A stretch of 64,000 nt of DNA from Brevundimonas sp. EYE_349 (GCF_023147505.1 NZ_JAHXPB010000001.1:1-64000), one strand, 5' to 3'; shown: positions 17,571-26,860, counted from the stretch's first letter. Numbers and translations are program-made. The notes: generated by a model from the sequence alone, not told the origin.

Positions 17571-18014
17571 TTATCGCGCGGCGCTGTCCTGATCGCCGTC
17601 CGGGCCGTAGCCCAGGTCGGAGATATCGTCGTCGGACAGACGTTTGGCTTCCCAATGGGCGGCGCTGGCCTGGGCGCCGCGTTCATTCTCCATCAAGCCG
17701 GAATAGACCAGTTCGACCTCGTCGGGGGCGGACGCAGGGTCCCCGTCGGCGTCCAGCTGGCTGCGGTTCTCGCCATCCACGCCGAGCAGGGCGTCGGCCT
17801 CGCGTTCGATCCCATCCAAAGCGAGCTGGTCGTCCAGATCGATCTCGGCGTCGGGGTCGAATTCCTCTTCGTCGGCGTCACCTTCGGCCTGGGTGACATC
17901 CAGAACCTGATCGGCCTCGTCGAGCAGGAAATCGCCGTCGCCCTCGTCGTCCAGGTGGGTTTCGTCGAAGGTCTCCGACTGTTCCTGATCGTCCTGATAA
18001 TCGTTGTCCGGCAT
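17571..18014 (-). CDS. Strongly acidic hypothetical protein
   Basis: The product has 147 residues, rich in Asp and Glu over its first two thirds and probably disordered. The C-terminal 'NERGAQASAAHWEAKRLSDDDISDLGYG' is less acidic and may be the conserved part. A perfect GAGGAGG lies six bases before the ATG, so expression is likely good. I do not recognise a family. Its stop is 16 bases before the start of the small conserved gene, suggesting an operon of the two. Confidence 0.75.
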   Translation of the reverse strand: MPDNDYQDDQEQSETFDETHLDDEGDGDFLLDEADQVLDVTQAEGDADEEEFDPDAEIDLDDQLALDGIEREADALLGVDGENRSQLDADGDPASAPDEVELVYSGLMENERGAQASAAHWEAKRLSDDDISDLGYGPDGDQDSAAR

Positions 18015-18159
18015 GGTCGCCTCCTCTGTCACAGGCAAACGCCGTGTCGGCGATAGGTGTTCCCGTCGCGCTGTCGCACAAGAGATGGTTAACCGATGAG
18101 GGGGTAGGGTTGAGCCTATCAAGCCTGTCCTTGGGGACGCTGCCTGGAGTCGGTCCTCA

Positions 18160-18582
18160 ATGGCCCTGAAGCTGTCGCTGAAACCCGGCGAGAAATTCGT
18201 TTTGAACGGGGCCGTGGTTCAGAACGGCGACCGTCGCGGCGTGCTGATCCTGCAGAACCGCGCCAGCGTGCTGCGGGAAAAGGACATCATGCAGGCCGAG
18301 GACGTCGTCACGCCCGCACGCCGCATCTATTTCCCGATCATGATGATGTATCTGGATGAGAGCGGGGCCGCCAAATTCTACGACGAACTGGCGCTTCGGA
18401 TCACAGAATTCATGGGCGCGACGCAGAACCCCGACATATTGGCGGAGTGTGTGTCGGCCTCGCGTCACGTGCTGGCGCGCGAATACTATAAGGCCCTGAT
18501 GTCGGCGCGTAAGATTGTCGAGTATGAAGAGAGAGTGCTGAATGTCGCTTCAGGCCTACACAGCGGCGACAGCGAGGGCTGA
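18160..18582 (+). CDS. flbT: Flagellin translation repressor FlbT
   Basis: The product has 140 residues. '[26 protein letters not shown]' and '[15 protein letters not shown]...[14 protein letters not shown]' are the FlbT signature. In Caulobacter FlbT binds flagellin mRNA and blocks its translation until the hook is complete. It overlaps flaF by 41 bases, implying coupled translation. No flagellin gene is in the window. Confidence 0.95.
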   Translation: MALKLSLKPGEKFVLNGAVVQNGDRRGVLILQNRASVLREKDIMQAEDVVTPARRIYFPIMMMYLDESGAAKFYDELALRITEFMGATQNPDILAECVSASRHVLAREYYKALMSARKIVEYEERVLNVASGLHSGDSEG

Positions 18583-18904
18583 GAGCCCGCGCGACCTGGA
18601 GTACCGTTTGTTCGGTCAGGTCACGCGCGCGCTGGTTCACGCCTCCACGCTGGATCCCTCGGACATCGCCGGCCGAATCGACGCCCTGGATTGGAATCGG
18701 CGGCTGTGGTCGGCCTTGGCCGGCGACTGCAGCGACTCCGGCAATGCGTTGGCCAATCCCGTCCGGGCCCAGATCATTTCGCTTAGCCTGTTCGTCAATC
18801 GTCACTCTTCTGCGGTGATGCGGGGCGAGGAGACGTTCCAGGAACTGATCGACATCAATCGCATGATCATGCAGGGCCTGGCCGGCGCCGCGCAGGCGGC
18901 CTGA
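18542..18904 (+). CDS. flaF: Flagellar regulator FlaF
   Basis: The product has 120 residues, with '[30 protein letters not shown]' and '[12 protein letters not shown]' as the FlaF signature. FlaF helps flagellin synthesis and secretion and opposes FlbT in Caulobacter. The ATG lies within the end of flbT. Confidence 0.95.
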   Translation: MSLQAYTAATARAESPRDLEYRLFGQVTRALVHASTLDPSDIAGRIDALDWNRRLWSALAGDCSDSGNALANPVRAQIISLSLFVNRHSSAVMRGEETFQELIDINRMIMQGLAGAAQAA

Positions 18905-18999
18905 AGGCGACTTCACGAAAACGCGAAGCCTATTGGCGCAAGGCGCTGAGACGGCTTACGTTCAACCTCCCTGTTCAACAGTCGAAAGGAGGTGATCCA

Positions 19000-19065
19000 G
19001 TGTCTCATTGTCATCAATCGCGAGCGACGGCCGCGACCCTGGGCCTCGGGAAGGCCCTGGTCTGA
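19000..19065 (+). CDS. 21-codon ORF with extended perfect Shine-Dalgarno
   Basis: AAAGGAGGTGATCC (18985-18998) is complementary over 14 bases to the conserved 3' end of 16S rRNA. Seven bases after its AGGAGG core, a GTG opens a 21-residue frame (start 'VSHCHQSRATAATLGLGKAL'). Two hairpins follow, the second a terminator. No gene lies downstream on this strand, so the transcript seems to be a stand-alone small mRNA or sRNA. I do not recognise the peptide. Confidence 0.5.
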   Translation: MSHCHQSRATAATLGLGKALV

Positions 19066-19086
19066 TCCTTTCAGACTGACGTTGCG

Positions 19087-19108
19087 GCCTGATCCTCTGC
19101 GATCAGGC
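19087..19108 (+). other. Hairpin after the 21-codon ORF
   Basis: GCCTGATC pairs with GATCAGGC around a six-base loop, 22 bases past the stop of the small ORF. It is followed directly by a terminator hairpin. Confidence 0.6.
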
Positions 19109-19113
19109 AATGA

Positions 19114-19147
19114 AGGGCTGTCGGAGCGATCCGGCGGCCCTTTTGCT
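19114..19147 (+). terminator. Terminator of the small transcript
   Basis: AGGGCTGTCGGA pairs with TCCGGCGGCCCT with small irregularities, a GCGA apex, then TTTTG. It ends transcription 9 bases before the stop of the convergent exoD-like gene. Confidence 0.8.
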
Positions 19148-19155
19148 TTGTCCGG

Positions 19156-19794
19156 TCAGTGAAAGATCTGGGCCATCCAGCTTGCCGCATGGTGGGTGAC
19201 CTCGATCACCGTGCGCCAAATCAGGAACAGGTAAAGGCCGCAGGCGCCGGACGCGGCGGCGCCCAGCAGGATGGCCACGCCGTCCCGCTGCATCATGCCC
19301 AGGGCGAAGAAGACCAAGGCGATGCCGGGCAGGGCGTCGCCGAACGGTATGGGCAGGGCCATAATCAGCGCCAGAACGACGCAGACCAGGCCCGTTACGG
19401 TGTCGGCGATTTCGCCCGTCAGGAAAGGAATGCGCGGCCGTGTCAGGTTTTCGACATAGCGCACCACCTTCATTATGCGCGACACGCCGGCGCGATAGGC
19501 TGGACGGCTGATTGAGGCGTTCAGCGCCCAACGGGGCAGCCAGATGGCGTCGCGCTGAAACGCCAGCTCCAGAGACATCAGGATGATCGGCACGGCGAAC
19601 ACCGCCTTGCCGCCTGGCGGCCAAGGCAGCAGGGCCAGCATCGACAGAATCAGGATCATGGCGCCGAAGCCGCGTTCGCCGAAAGCCGCGACCAGTTCCT
19701 CCAGCTTCAGCTTGGGATCGGGACTCTCCCCAATTTCCTCCAGAACGTCGGAAAAACGCCGCAGGTCGTCGTTTTCAGGCGGTGGGGCGGGCAT
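19156..19794 (-). CDS. ExoD family exopolysaccharide-related membrane protein
   Basis: The product has 212 residues. 'FGERGFGAMILILSMLALLPWPPGGKAVFAVPIILMSLELAF' and 'LTGEIADTVTGLVCVVLALIMALPIPFGDALPG' fit the ExoD family (4-5 membrane helices). ExoD was tied to succinoglycan production and alkali tolerance in rhizobia; its mechanism is unknown. It sits alone. Confidence 0.88.
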   Translation of the reverse strand: MPAPPPENDDLRRFSDVLEEIGESPDPKLKLEELVAAFGERGFGAMILILSMLALLPWPPGGKAVFAVPIILMSLELAFQRDAIWLPRWALNASISRPAYRAGVSRIMKVVRYVENLTRPRIPFLTGEIADTVTGLVCVVLALIMALPIPFGDALPGIALVFFALGMMQRDGVAILLGAAASGACGLYLFLIWRTVIEVTHHAASWMAQIFH

Positions 19795-19895
19795 CAGGAA
19801 AGGCGCTCGGCTGAAAGGTTCGAGCCATCTAGGCGCGCAACGGTTTCACCGCCACTTACAGAAGGGCGACGCGGTCGAATAATCACGAAATGCGA

Positions 19896-20084
19896 CTATT
19901 TTTCCGCCACGTGGTCTGGCTTTCCCTTGCGCTTGGTATGCGCCAGGTCCTCCAACTGACCCTCGGTCATGCTGTCGACCATGGACTTGGACGCGCCCTG
20001 CAGCTTGGATTTGGGCGTGTCGCCGCGTTTGGCCGATAAGGCGGCGCCGGCGGCCTTTTGCTGGGCTGCGGATTTTGCGGGCAT
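19896..20084 (-). CDS. DUF3008 family small protein
   Basis: The product has 62 residues, Lys/Ala/Ser-rich, with 'MPAKSAAQQKAAGAALSAKRGD' and the terminal 'KRKGKPDHVAEK' that define DUF3008. The role is unknown. GAGGAGA lies upstream of the ATG. It follows the isovaleryl-CoA dehydrogenase gene on the same strand with 29 bases between. Confidence 0.85.
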   Translation of the reverse strand: MPAKSAAQQKAAGAALSAKRGDTPKSKLQGASKSMVDSMTEGQLEDLAHTKRKGKPDHVAEK

Positions 20085-20113
20085 CGGATGTCTCCTCTGG
20101 CGGAGACAAGCCG

Positions 20114-21283
20114 TCAGCCGCCCAGCAGTTCCCGCCCGATCAGGAAGCGACGAATTTCATTGGTGCCCGCGCCGATGTCGTAGAGCTTGGCGTCGCGAAC
20201 CAGGCGTTCGACCGGCCATTCCTTGGTGTAGCCGGCGCCGCCCAGTGCTTGAACGGCCTCTAGCGACACCTTCACCGCGTTCTCCGACGCCAGCAGGATC
20301 GCGCCCGCCGCGTCATAGCGTGTGGTCAGCCCGGCGTCGCAGGCGCGAGCGACCGAGTAGACATAGGCCCGCGCGCTGTTCAGGGCGACATACATGTCGG
20401 CCACCTTGCCCTGCATCAGTTGGAAGGAGCCGATCGGCTTGCCGAACTGCTTGCGGTCGCGGACGTAGGGCAAAACGACATCCAGCGCCGCCTGCATGAT
20501 GCCCAAGGGGCCGGCGGACAGAACAGCGCGCTCGTAGTCCAGGCCGCTCATCAGCACACCCGCGCCGCCGCCGAGCGGGCCCATGATGTTCTCTTCCGGC
20601 ACTTCGCAGTCCTCGAAAACCAGTTCGGCGGTGTCCGAGCCCCGCATCCCCATCTTGTCCAGTTTCTTGGAGACGCTGAAGCCCTTCATGCCCTTTTCGA
20701 TAAGGAAAGCGGTGCAACCCTTTGATCCGGCCTCGGGATCGGTCTTGGCATAGACGACCAGGGTGTCGGCGTGGGGCGCGTTGGTGATCCAGAACTTGGT
20801 TCCGTTCAGAACATAGCGGTCGCCCCTGCGATCCGCGCGGGTCCTCATGGACATGACGTCCGAACCCGACCCGGCCTCGGACATGGCCAGGGAGCCGACG
20901 TGTTCGCCGCTGATCAGTTTGGGCAGGTATTTCTGCTTCTGTTCAGGCGTTCCCCAGCGGCGGATTTGGTTGACGCACAGGTTGGAGTGGGCGCCGTAGC
21001 TCAGGCCGATCGAGGCGGAGGCGCGGCTGACCTCCTCCATCGCCACCACGTGTTCCAGATAGCCCAGGCCCAGGCCGCCGAACTCTTCCTCGACGGTGAT
21101 GCCGTGCAGGCCCAGGTCGCCCATCTCGGGCCACAGCTCGCGCTTGAATTCGTTCTTCTCGTCGATCTCGGCCGCCAGAGGGGCCAGACGATCGGCGGCC
21201 CAGCGGGCCGTGGTATCGCGAATGGCGTCGGCGTTTTCGCCAAGGCCGAATTCCATGGATTGGGGCGCGAAGGGAATGCTCAT
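20114..21283 (-). CDS. ivd: Isovaleryl-CoA dehydrogenase
   Basis: The product has 389 residues, the normal length. It oxidises isovaleryl-CoA in leucine breakdown using FAD. The general acyl-CoA dehydrogenase motifs are intact ('[19 protein letters not shown]', '[10 protein letters not shown]'). The family is set by the catalytic base: the C-terminal '[12 protein letters not shown]' lacks the Glu used by most acyl-CoA dehydrogenases, and Glu251 in '[12 protein letters not shown]' sits where IVD has its base. The other leucine-pathway genes (methylcrotonyl-CoA carboxylase) are not nearby. A GTG eight codons upstream is an alternative start. Confidence 0.9.
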   Translation of the reverse strand: MSIPFAPQSMEFGLGENADAIRDTTARWAADRLAPLAAEIDEKNEFKRELWPEMGDLGLHGITVEEEFGGLGLGYLEHVVAMEEVSRASASIGLSYGAHSNLCVNQIRRWGTPEQKQKYLPKLISGEHVGSLAMSEAGSGSDVMSMRTRADRRGDRYVLNGTKFWITNAPHADTLVVYAKTDPEAGSKGCTAFLIEKGMKGFSVSKKLDKMGMRGSDTAELVFEDCEVPEENIMGPLGGGAGVLMSGLDYERAVLSAGPLGIMQAALDVVLPYVRDRKQFGKPIGSFQLMQGKVADMYVALNSARAYVYSVARACDAGLTTRYDAAGAILLASENAVKVSLEAVQALGGAGYTKEWPVERLVRDAKLYDIGAGTNEIRRFLIGRELLGG

Positions 21284-21326
21284 GCGCAACGGGGTAGCAT
21301 TGCGCACGGGTCTTCGCCAAGCGCCG

Positions 21327-22481
21327 TCAGTAGCGGTCGGGACGCCCCCAGCGGCGATAGAGGTTGTAGGCCGACACCCCGATGCAGGCGACCGCGATCA
21401 GAGCCAGGACCCAGGCCACCGTCGCCGTGTCGCCGCTACGCGTGGCCGAAGCGCGCTGAAAGGCGGCGGCGGCGACCCCCAGCGACACCATGCCCAGCGC
21501 GCCCATGGCGAAGAAGGTGACCAGTTCGCCCAAACCCGCGCGCCGAGACGCCTTGGCGCGGGCCACGACCTCGCGCACCCCCAGCGCCTGATCGGGCGGC
21601 GTGAAGTCGGGATCGAGCGCCGTCAGGGCGGGATCGGCGGGTGTAGGCGCGGCGGCGGCTGTGGCTTCGGCGGCCAGACCGGGGGCGGTCAGCACGACGC
21701 TGGAAGGTTCGGGCGCGAATCCGGTCGGTGCGTTCTCGACCGGCTGCCCAATCAGCGGATCATGCAGGTCGTTCGCCGCGATGATAGGGGGGGCTTCGAC
21801 CGTTTGGCTGGTCAGGGGGGCGATTTCGGCGAGAGGGCCGACGGTCTTGGCGGCATAGGTCGCTTGGGCCAGCGGCGCGGGCGTCGCAGTCGTTTCGGCG
21901 GCCTCTTCGACCACAGGGAAGGGCGCCACGGTCTCGTCCAGAGCGCCGTCGACGGCGGGCAGGGCGGTCGGCGATGTCTCGAAAGGAGACGGTAGAGGCG
22001 CGGCCAGCAAATCGGCCAGGGTGACGGGGGCGCCGGGCGCGGCGTTGAACAGGGCGTGTTCGGCCGAGCGGCGGCGCGTGGGTTTTTCGGCGGCGGCGTC
22101 GTCCGCCCAAGCGCTTATCGCGGCGGCGGCCTGTCCCGCCTGGCCGGCGTTCAGTTGCGCCACCACGTCCGAGGTCGCGAACCGTTCTGCGCCTATGGAG
22201 AAGGCGAAGCTGGCCAGGGCGTCGAACTGGTGCTGGTTCAGGGGCGCCTTCACATGGTCGGCCACCGCCTTGACCACCGGCAACAGGTCGTACTGCATCA
22301 GAAGCTCAGCCTCAGCCTCCGACACCGCCGCGCCTTCGCGTGCGGAATGGGTGTGACCATAGCCGATGACCCAGCGGCCGTCGCTACGGAGCATGGCCCG
22401 AGGGCGGAACCCTTCGAAGCTCTTGATCAGAAGGACCCCTTCGCGGGAGACTCTGGTCGGTTTGGCTAGGACGTCGGACAC
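21327..22481 (-). CDS. GH24 (phage-type lysozyme) domain protein with C-terminal membrane helices
   Basis: The product has 384 residues. Residues 10-150 form a GH24 muramidase: catalytic Glu in '[28 protein letters not shown]', with the Thr after 'GYGH'. A long Pro/Ala-rich linker (about 155-300) leads to two transmembrane helices at the C-terminus ('[25 protein letters not shown]' and '[19 protein letters not shown]'). There is no N-terminal signal peptide, so how the enzyme reaches peptidoglycan is unclear. It is unlike free phage endolysins and is probably a host cell-wall enzyme. mgtE lies upstream on the same strand. Confidence 0.85.
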   Translation of the reverse strand: MSDVLAKPTRVSREGVLLIKSFEGFRPRAMLRSDGRWVIGYGHTHSAREGAAVSEAEAELLMQYDLLPVVKAVADHVKAPLNQHQFDALASFAFSIGAERFATSDVVAQLNAGQAGQAAAAISAWADDAAAEKPTRRRSAEHALFNAAPGAPVTLADLLAAPLPSPFETSPTALPAVDGALDETVAPFPVVEEAAETTATPAPLAQATYAAKTVGPLAEIAPLTSQTVEAPPIIAANDLHDPLIGQPVENAPTGFAPEPSSVVLTAPGLAAEATAAAAPTPADPALTALDPDFTPPDQALGVREVVARAKASRRAGLGELVTFFAMGALGMVSLGVAAAAFQRASATRSGDTATVAWVLALIAVACIGVSAYNLYRRWGRPDRY

Positions 22482-22562
22482 AGGTGACCCAATTAAAGAC
22501 AGGCGCGTGGCGTTCGCACCGTCCTCAGCAAGGGCCGCGCCGGACGCTGGATCGCGCCCGGT

Positions 22563-23981
22563 CTAGAGCAGGACCAGTGTGGCCAGACCAAGGAAGATCA
22601 GGAAGCCGAAGAAATCGGTGGTCGCCGTGACGAAGACGGCCGAAGACACGGCCGGGTCGAACTTCAGCTTGGACAGGGTCAACGGCGTCAGCACCCCTAT
22701 GATGGCGGCGACCAAGAGGTTCAGGATCATGGCCGCGCCGATGACCAGGCCGATCTTCCAGTCCTCGTCCCGGAACCAGAATCCGGCAGCGACGCCGATC
22801 AGAGGCGCCAGGATCAGGCCGTTGGCCAGACCCACAACCAGTTCGCGCAGGAAGGTCCGCATGGCGTTGGCCGAGTTCAGTTCGCGCGTCGCCAGCGCCC
22901 GCACAGTCACGGTCAGCGCCTGGGTGCCCGCATTGCCGCCGATGGCCGAGACGATGGGCATCAGGACGGCCAGGGCCACGATCTGCTGGATGGTCGCCTC
23001 GAATAGGCCGATGACGCTGGCGCCCGCCGCAGCCGTGGCCAGGTTGATGGCCAGCCAGGGCACGCGACCGCGCACAATCTCTGGCACCGACGATCCGCGA
23101 TCCTCGTCGGCAACACCGGCCAGACGCAGGATGTCCTCGCGGTTCTCTTCCTGAATGATGTTGACGATGTCATCGACGGTGATCTGGCCGACCAGCCGAC
23201 CGCCGGCATCGACGACCGGCGCCGAGATCAGGTGGTATTTCTCGAAGATATAGGCGACCTCTTCCTGGTCCTGATCGACGGTAATCTCGTTCACCGGCTC
23301 CATCAGATCTGTCAGGGCCGCGCTGCGGGGCGCGCGCAAAAGAGCGCTGATGGCCACGCCGCCGACCGGCCGGTTGACCGGATCGACCACATAGATGTCG
23401 AAGAACAGTTCGGGCAGATCGTCGCCCTGCTTGCGGATGTGGTCGATGGTGTCGCCCACGCTCCAGAACTGGGGCGCGGCCATCACTTCGCGCTGCATCA
23501 GGCGACCGGCCGATTCCTCGGCGTAGCCCAGGCTGCTTTCGATAGCGGCCCGGTCGACCTCGGGCATGGCGGCCAGCACGCGCTCGCGCTGATCGTCCTC
23601 CAGATCCTCCACGACAGCGGCGGCGTCGTCGGAGTCCAGTTCCTGCAGGGCCTCTGCGAGGGTGCCATGCGGCACGCGCTCCAGCACCTCCTCGCGGATG
23701 CCGTCGTCCAGTTCCGGCAGGGTCTCGGCCAGAAGCTCCGGCGGCAGCCACAGGACCACGACCGCGCGATGCTCGGCCGTCAGGAAGCCCATCAGGTCGG
23801 CGACATCGGCGGGGTGCAGGTCTTCCAGCAGGGAACGCAGCCGCATCCCGTCGCCGTCGTCGGCGGCGTCCACGACTTTTTCGACGAAGGCCGGGGTGAG
23901 GACATAGTCCTCGTCCAGGGCGGCGTGGTCTTCGGTATCAGGCGCTTCGGCTGGCGCGAAGGCGTTGTCCGTGGTGCTCAC
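22563..23981 (-). CDS. mgtE: Magnesium transporter MgtE
   Basis: The product has 472 residues. A helical N domain ('LLEDLHPADVADLMGFL'), a CBS pair (about 150-270) and a five-helix C-terminal channel domain ('LAINLATAAAGASVIGLFEATIQQ', 'LPIVSAIGGNAGTQ') are in the normal order. The cytosolic domains close the channel when Mg2+ is plentiful. The leader is only about 65 bases to the tRNA-Leu gene, leaving no room for a large Mg2+ riboswitch. Confidence 0.95.
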   Translation of the reverse strand: MSTTDNAFAPAEAPDTEDHAALDEDYVLTPAFVEKVVDAADDGDGMRLRSLLEDLHPADVADLMGFLTAEHRAVVVLWLPPELLAETLPELDDGIREEVLERVPHGTLAEALQELDSDDAAAVVEDLEDDQRERVLAAMPEVDRAAIESSLGYAEESAGRLMQREVMAAPQFWSVGDTIDHIRKQGDDLPELFFDIYVVDPVNRPVGGVAISALLRAPRSAALTDLMEPVNEITVDQDQEEVAYIFEKYHLISAPVVDAGGRLVGQITVDDIVNIIQEENREDILRLAGVADEDRGSSVPEIVRGRVPWLAINLATAAAGASVIGLFEATIQQIVALAVLMPIVSAIGGNAGTQALTVTVRALATRELNSANAMRTFLRELVVGLANGLILAPLIGVAAGFWFRDEDWKIGLVIGAAMILNLLVAAIIGVLTPLTLSKLKFDPAVSSAVFVTATTDFFGFLIFLGLATLVLL

Positions 23982-24046
23982 GTTGTCGCCTTCCTTGGTA
24001 GTGTGTCCAGCCGGAGTTAGCCGATGAATCGCCCTGTTTAGCCAGA

Positions 24047-24131
24047 TGGTGCGGTCGAGAAGACTCGAACTTCCACGGGTTGCCCCACAGCGACCTCAAC
24101 GCTGCGCGTCTACCAATTCCGCCACGACCGC
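24047..24131 (-). tRNA. tRNA-Leu (anticodon GAG)
   Basis: An 85-base class II tRNA with encoded CCA. The anticodon stem CAGCG/CGCTG holds the loop TTGAGGT. It is read in the same direction as mgtE, just upstream of it. Confidence 0.97.
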
Positions 24132-24211
24132 TCGCATCGGAGCGGCGGCGAATAGACGAAGCCGTTGGAAAAGGAAAGGGCGAATTGAGCGGCGTATTGA
24201 AGGCGCCGATT

Positions 24212-24520
24212 TCAGGCCGACCCGGCCATGAAGTCATAGACATCGGCCTGGCGGGTGACCGTGATCGCGATGCGGTCGTCGCGAATCTCGATCTCGCCGC
24301 GCGCCACGGGATAGTTGTTGGCCAGGATCCAAACCTCGTCGCCCTCAGCCACGTCCAGAGGAATCACCGCGCCGCGTCCCATGCGCAGCAGTTGCGACAT
24401 CGGCAGCACCGAACGCCCCAGGACGACTGAGATTTCGACATCGACGGCGTTGATCTGGGTCACGAAAAGCTCTCGGTCACGGAAAGGCCGTCCCTTGCGG
24501 AAACGCCTTCGCGCCCACAT
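24212..24520 (-). CDS. FliN-type (SpoA domain) flagellar motor switch protein
   Basis: The product has 102 residues. After a basic N-terminus, 'INAVDVEISVVLGRSVLPMSQLLRMGRGAVIPLDVAEGDEVWILANNYPVARGEIEI' is a complete SpoA domain as in FliN, which forms the base of the C-ring. No other flagellar structural gene is adjacent, so it may be a second FliN or the only one, placed apart. The ATG at 24520 is 9 bases from the divergent lipB ATG; a GTG at 24464 would relieve the crowding and keep the whole domain. Confidence 0.82.
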   Translation of the reverse strand: MWARRRFRKGRPFRDRELFVTQINAVDVEISVVLGRSVLPMSQLLRMGRGAVIPLDVAEGDEVWILANNYPVARGEIEIRDDRIAITVTRQADVYDFMAGSA

Positions 24521-24529
24521 TGAAGCCTC

Positions 24530-25246
24530 ATGCTTGCTGAGCCGTTAAGTTCGTCCCTTCAGAAACTGCGCCTCGACGACGGCCGGCCCGTCGAATGGGC
24601 GGTGTCCGACGGCTATGTCGACTATGCCGCCGCCGAGGCCTTCATGGAGGCGCGGGTCGCGGCCATCGCGGCGGGCGAGGCGTCCGAGATGGTCTGGCTG
24701 CTGGAACACCCGCCGCTCTACACCGCCGGGGTCTCGGCCAAGGACGAGGACTTGCTGGACGCCGGCCGCTTCCCCGTCCACCGCACGGGGCGCGGAGGGC
24801 AGTTCACCTATCACGGGCCGGGGCAGCGGGTCTGCTATGTCATGCTGGACATGAACCGACGGGGCAGGGACGTGCGCTGCTTCGTGCGCGGACTGGAGCT
24901 GTGGCTGATCGGCGCCCTGTCCGACTTCGGCGTCATCGCTGACGTTCGGCCGGGCCGGGTCGGGGTCTGGGTGGAGCGCAAAGGGCCCGGCTGGTCGCGC
25001 GAGGACAAGATCGCGGCGATCGGCGTCAAGGTCCGCAAATGGGTCAGCTTCCATGGGATCAGTCTGAACGTCGAACCGGACCTGGATCATTTCGGCGGCA
25101 TTGTGCCTTGCGGCATTCAGGAGCATGGCGTGACCAGTCTGGTCGATCTGGGCGTCCTGGCCACGCTGGACGAGGCGGACGCGGCGCTGCGGCGCAGCTT
25201 CGTTTCGTTGTTCGGGCCGGTGACGACCGCGAGCGCGCCGGTCTGA
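24530..25246 (+). CDS. lipB: Lipoyl(octanoyl) transferase LipB
   Basis: The product has 238 residues. LipB moves octanoyl from acyl carrier protein to lipoyl domains of 2-oxoacid dehydrogenases. The catalytic pair is visible: Cys194 in '[15 protein letters not shown]' and Lys167 in '[11 protein letters not shown]'; '[13 protein letters not shown]' is the third signature. The first 20 residues are not conserved in the family and the start lies in the promoter space of the fliN-like gene, so the true start may be later. Confidence 0.95.
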   Translation: MLAEPLSSSLQKLRLDDGRPVEWAVSDGYVDYAAAEAFMEARVAAIAAGEASEMVWLLEHPPLYTAGVSAKDEDLLDAGRFPVHRTGRGGQFTYHGPGQRVCYVMLDMNRRGRDVRCFVRGLELWLIGALSDFGVIADVRPGRVGVWVERKGPGWSREDKIAAIGVKVRKWVSFHGISLNVEPDLDHFGGIVPCGIQEHGVTSLVDLGVLATLDEADAALRRSFVSLFGPVTTASAPV

Positions 25247-25298
25247 GCCGCGCTGCATCCCTGGGTCGCATGTGACAATGCGGCGAAATCAGGTCGTG

Positions 25299-25315
25299 CG
25301 GGCTTGGCAAGCCCG
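25299..25315 (+). other. Hairpin between lipB and the S41-like gene
   Basis: CGGGCTT pairs with AAGCCCG around GGC. No T run follows, so termination is doubtful; it lies 61 bases before the next start. Confidence 0.4.
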
Positions 25316-25375
25316 GGACGCATGGGGTTTAACGCTGTCCAAGCGTTTACCTTTGAGAAGACCGCAGGAAACCCC

Positions 25376-26860
25376 ATGAACCGCATGATCGCCGCCGCAT
25401 CGGCCGCCGTTCTGTCGCTGACCGTCGCTGCTGGCTCGGCTGTCGCCCAGGACTTCCGCGCCCTGGCCCAGCAGGATCTCCAGGCCGCCCACGACGCCCT
25501 CGCTGCGAACCATCCCGCCGCCGTGATTCCCGGCGCGCCCGGCGAAGCCTTCCGCAGCTGGATCGACGCGGGCCTGGCCCAGGCCAAAGGCAAGGTGGGG
25601 CAGGTCAACAGCGGCGACAGCCACGCCTATCTGATGCGCTACTACGCCAACGGTTTCCGCGATTCGAACATCGCCATCCGCCCGACCTATGAAGGTCTGG
25701 GGCCGTTCTTCGCCACCAGCTGGCCGGGCGTGGCCACGGCCTGGCGCAACGGCGAATATGTGGTCTCCTACGCCAAGCCTGGCGTGCGCAACCTTCCGCC
25801 GGTCGGGGCGACCCTGGTCAAGTGCGGCGACAAGACCGCAGCCCAGCTGGCCGAGGAGCGGCTGGACCGCTGGGAAGGCGATCTGACCACCGAGGCCGGT
25901 CGCGTCCGCACCGCGCCCTATCTGCTGTGGAACCGCAACAATCCCTTCACCGGAGGCGTGCCGTCGCTGTGCACCTTCAAGGTCGGCCGTCGCGACCGCG
26001 ATTTCCAGATGCAGCCGCAGCCAGCCGACGCCGCCGGCCTTGAGGCCGCCTATCGCGCCACCGTCTATGTGCCCGGCGCCAATCCGCTGTCGATCGAGAC
26101 GGTGAACGGGCGGCCTTGGATCAACGTCCACACCCTGGCGGACGACGCCGGTTGGGACGCCTTCTTCGCTTCTGTCGAGGCGCAGCTTCCCGCCATTCGC
26201 GGGCCGCAAGGCCTGGTCATCGACCTGCGCGGCGCGAACGGCGCATCGCTGAACGCCACGGGGCGCGGCTATGGGTTGGCCAACCGCATCTGGACGCCCG
26301 AGTTCACCGTCAGCCGCCAGCCTGAGGCCGGCTCGATCACCTATCGCGCCACCCAGGCCAACCGTCAGTGGTTCGTCGACACCCTGACCCGGATGCAGGC
26401 CGATCCCCGCTTCGTCGCCGAATCCGGGCCTGTGATCGAACAGACCCAGGCCATCGTCGCCGCCTTCGATTCGGCCCTGGCCGCCAATCAGGCGACCTTC
26501 ACCCTGCCGGGACGTCCGTCCGTGGCCGACACGGGCGCCGCCAACCCGGTCGCCGGGCCGGTGGTGGTTCTGGTGGACGGCGGGTGCACCAGCGGCTGCC
26601 TGGACACGCTGGACCTGCTGACGCGCCTTCCGAACGTGCGGTTGGCAGGATCGGTCACGGCCGAGGATTCGATCTTCATCGAGCCCACCGTGCTGCGCCT
26701 GCCGTCGAACTATGCCGAGCTGACTTATGGCCATAAGGCCTGGACGACGCGCCAGCGCGGCAATGACGCGCCCTTCGCCCCGGCCCAAGGTCTGGCCTAC
26801 ACCGGCGACGCGACCGACGAAGCGGCCGTGCGCGCCTGGGTCAGAACGCTGTTCCAGTAA
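25376..26860 (+). CDS. Exported S41-like peptidase family protein
   Basis: The product has 494 residues. A signal peptide is clear ('MNRMIAAASAAVLSLTVAAGSAVAQ'). The C-terminal half resembles the S41 (C-terminal processing peptidase) core: 'QGLVIDLRGANGASLN', then 'GPVVVLVDGGCTSGCLDTLDLL', where Ser of 'TSG' would be the nucleophile, and 'VRLAGSVTAEDSIFIEP'. There is no PDZ domain. The second catalytic Lys is not obvious, so activity is unproven. It is likely periplasmic and stabilised by the two close cysteines. Confidence 0.75.
   Translation: MNRMIAAASAAVLSLTVAAGSAVAQDFRALAQQDLQAAHDALAANHPAAVIPGAPGEAFRSWIDAGLAQAKGKVGQVNSGDSHAYLMRYYANGFRDSNIAIRPTYEGLGPFFATSWPGVATAWRNGEYVVSYAKPGVRNLPPVGATLVKCGDKTAAQLAEERLDRWEGDLTTEAGRVRTAPYLLWNRNNPFTGGVPSLCTFKVGRRDRDFQMQPQPADAAGLEAAYRATVYVPGANPLSIETVNGRPWINVHTLADDAGWDAFFASVEAQLPAIRGPQGLVIDLRGANGASLNATGRGYGLANRIWTPEFTVSRQPEAGSITYRATQANRQWFVDTLTRMQADPRFVAESGPVIEQTQAIVAAFDSALAANQATFTLPGRPSVADTGAANPVAGPVVVLVDGGCTSGCLDTLDLLTRLPNVRLAGSVTAEDSIFIEPTVLRLPSNYAELTYGHKAWTTRQRGNDAPFAPAQGLAYTGDATDEAAVRAWVRTLFQ

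Noticed and set aside
18985..18998. 16S rRNA 3'-end fragment, because AAAGGAGGTGATCC is its complement
   Set aside because: The match stops after 14 bases and no further rRNA sequence flanks it; it works as a Shine-Dalgarno site for the GTG at 19000.
23982..24046. Mg2+ riboswitch ahead of mgtE
   Set aside because: Only about 65 bases separate mgtE from tRNA-Leu, too short for an M-box and with no matching structure.
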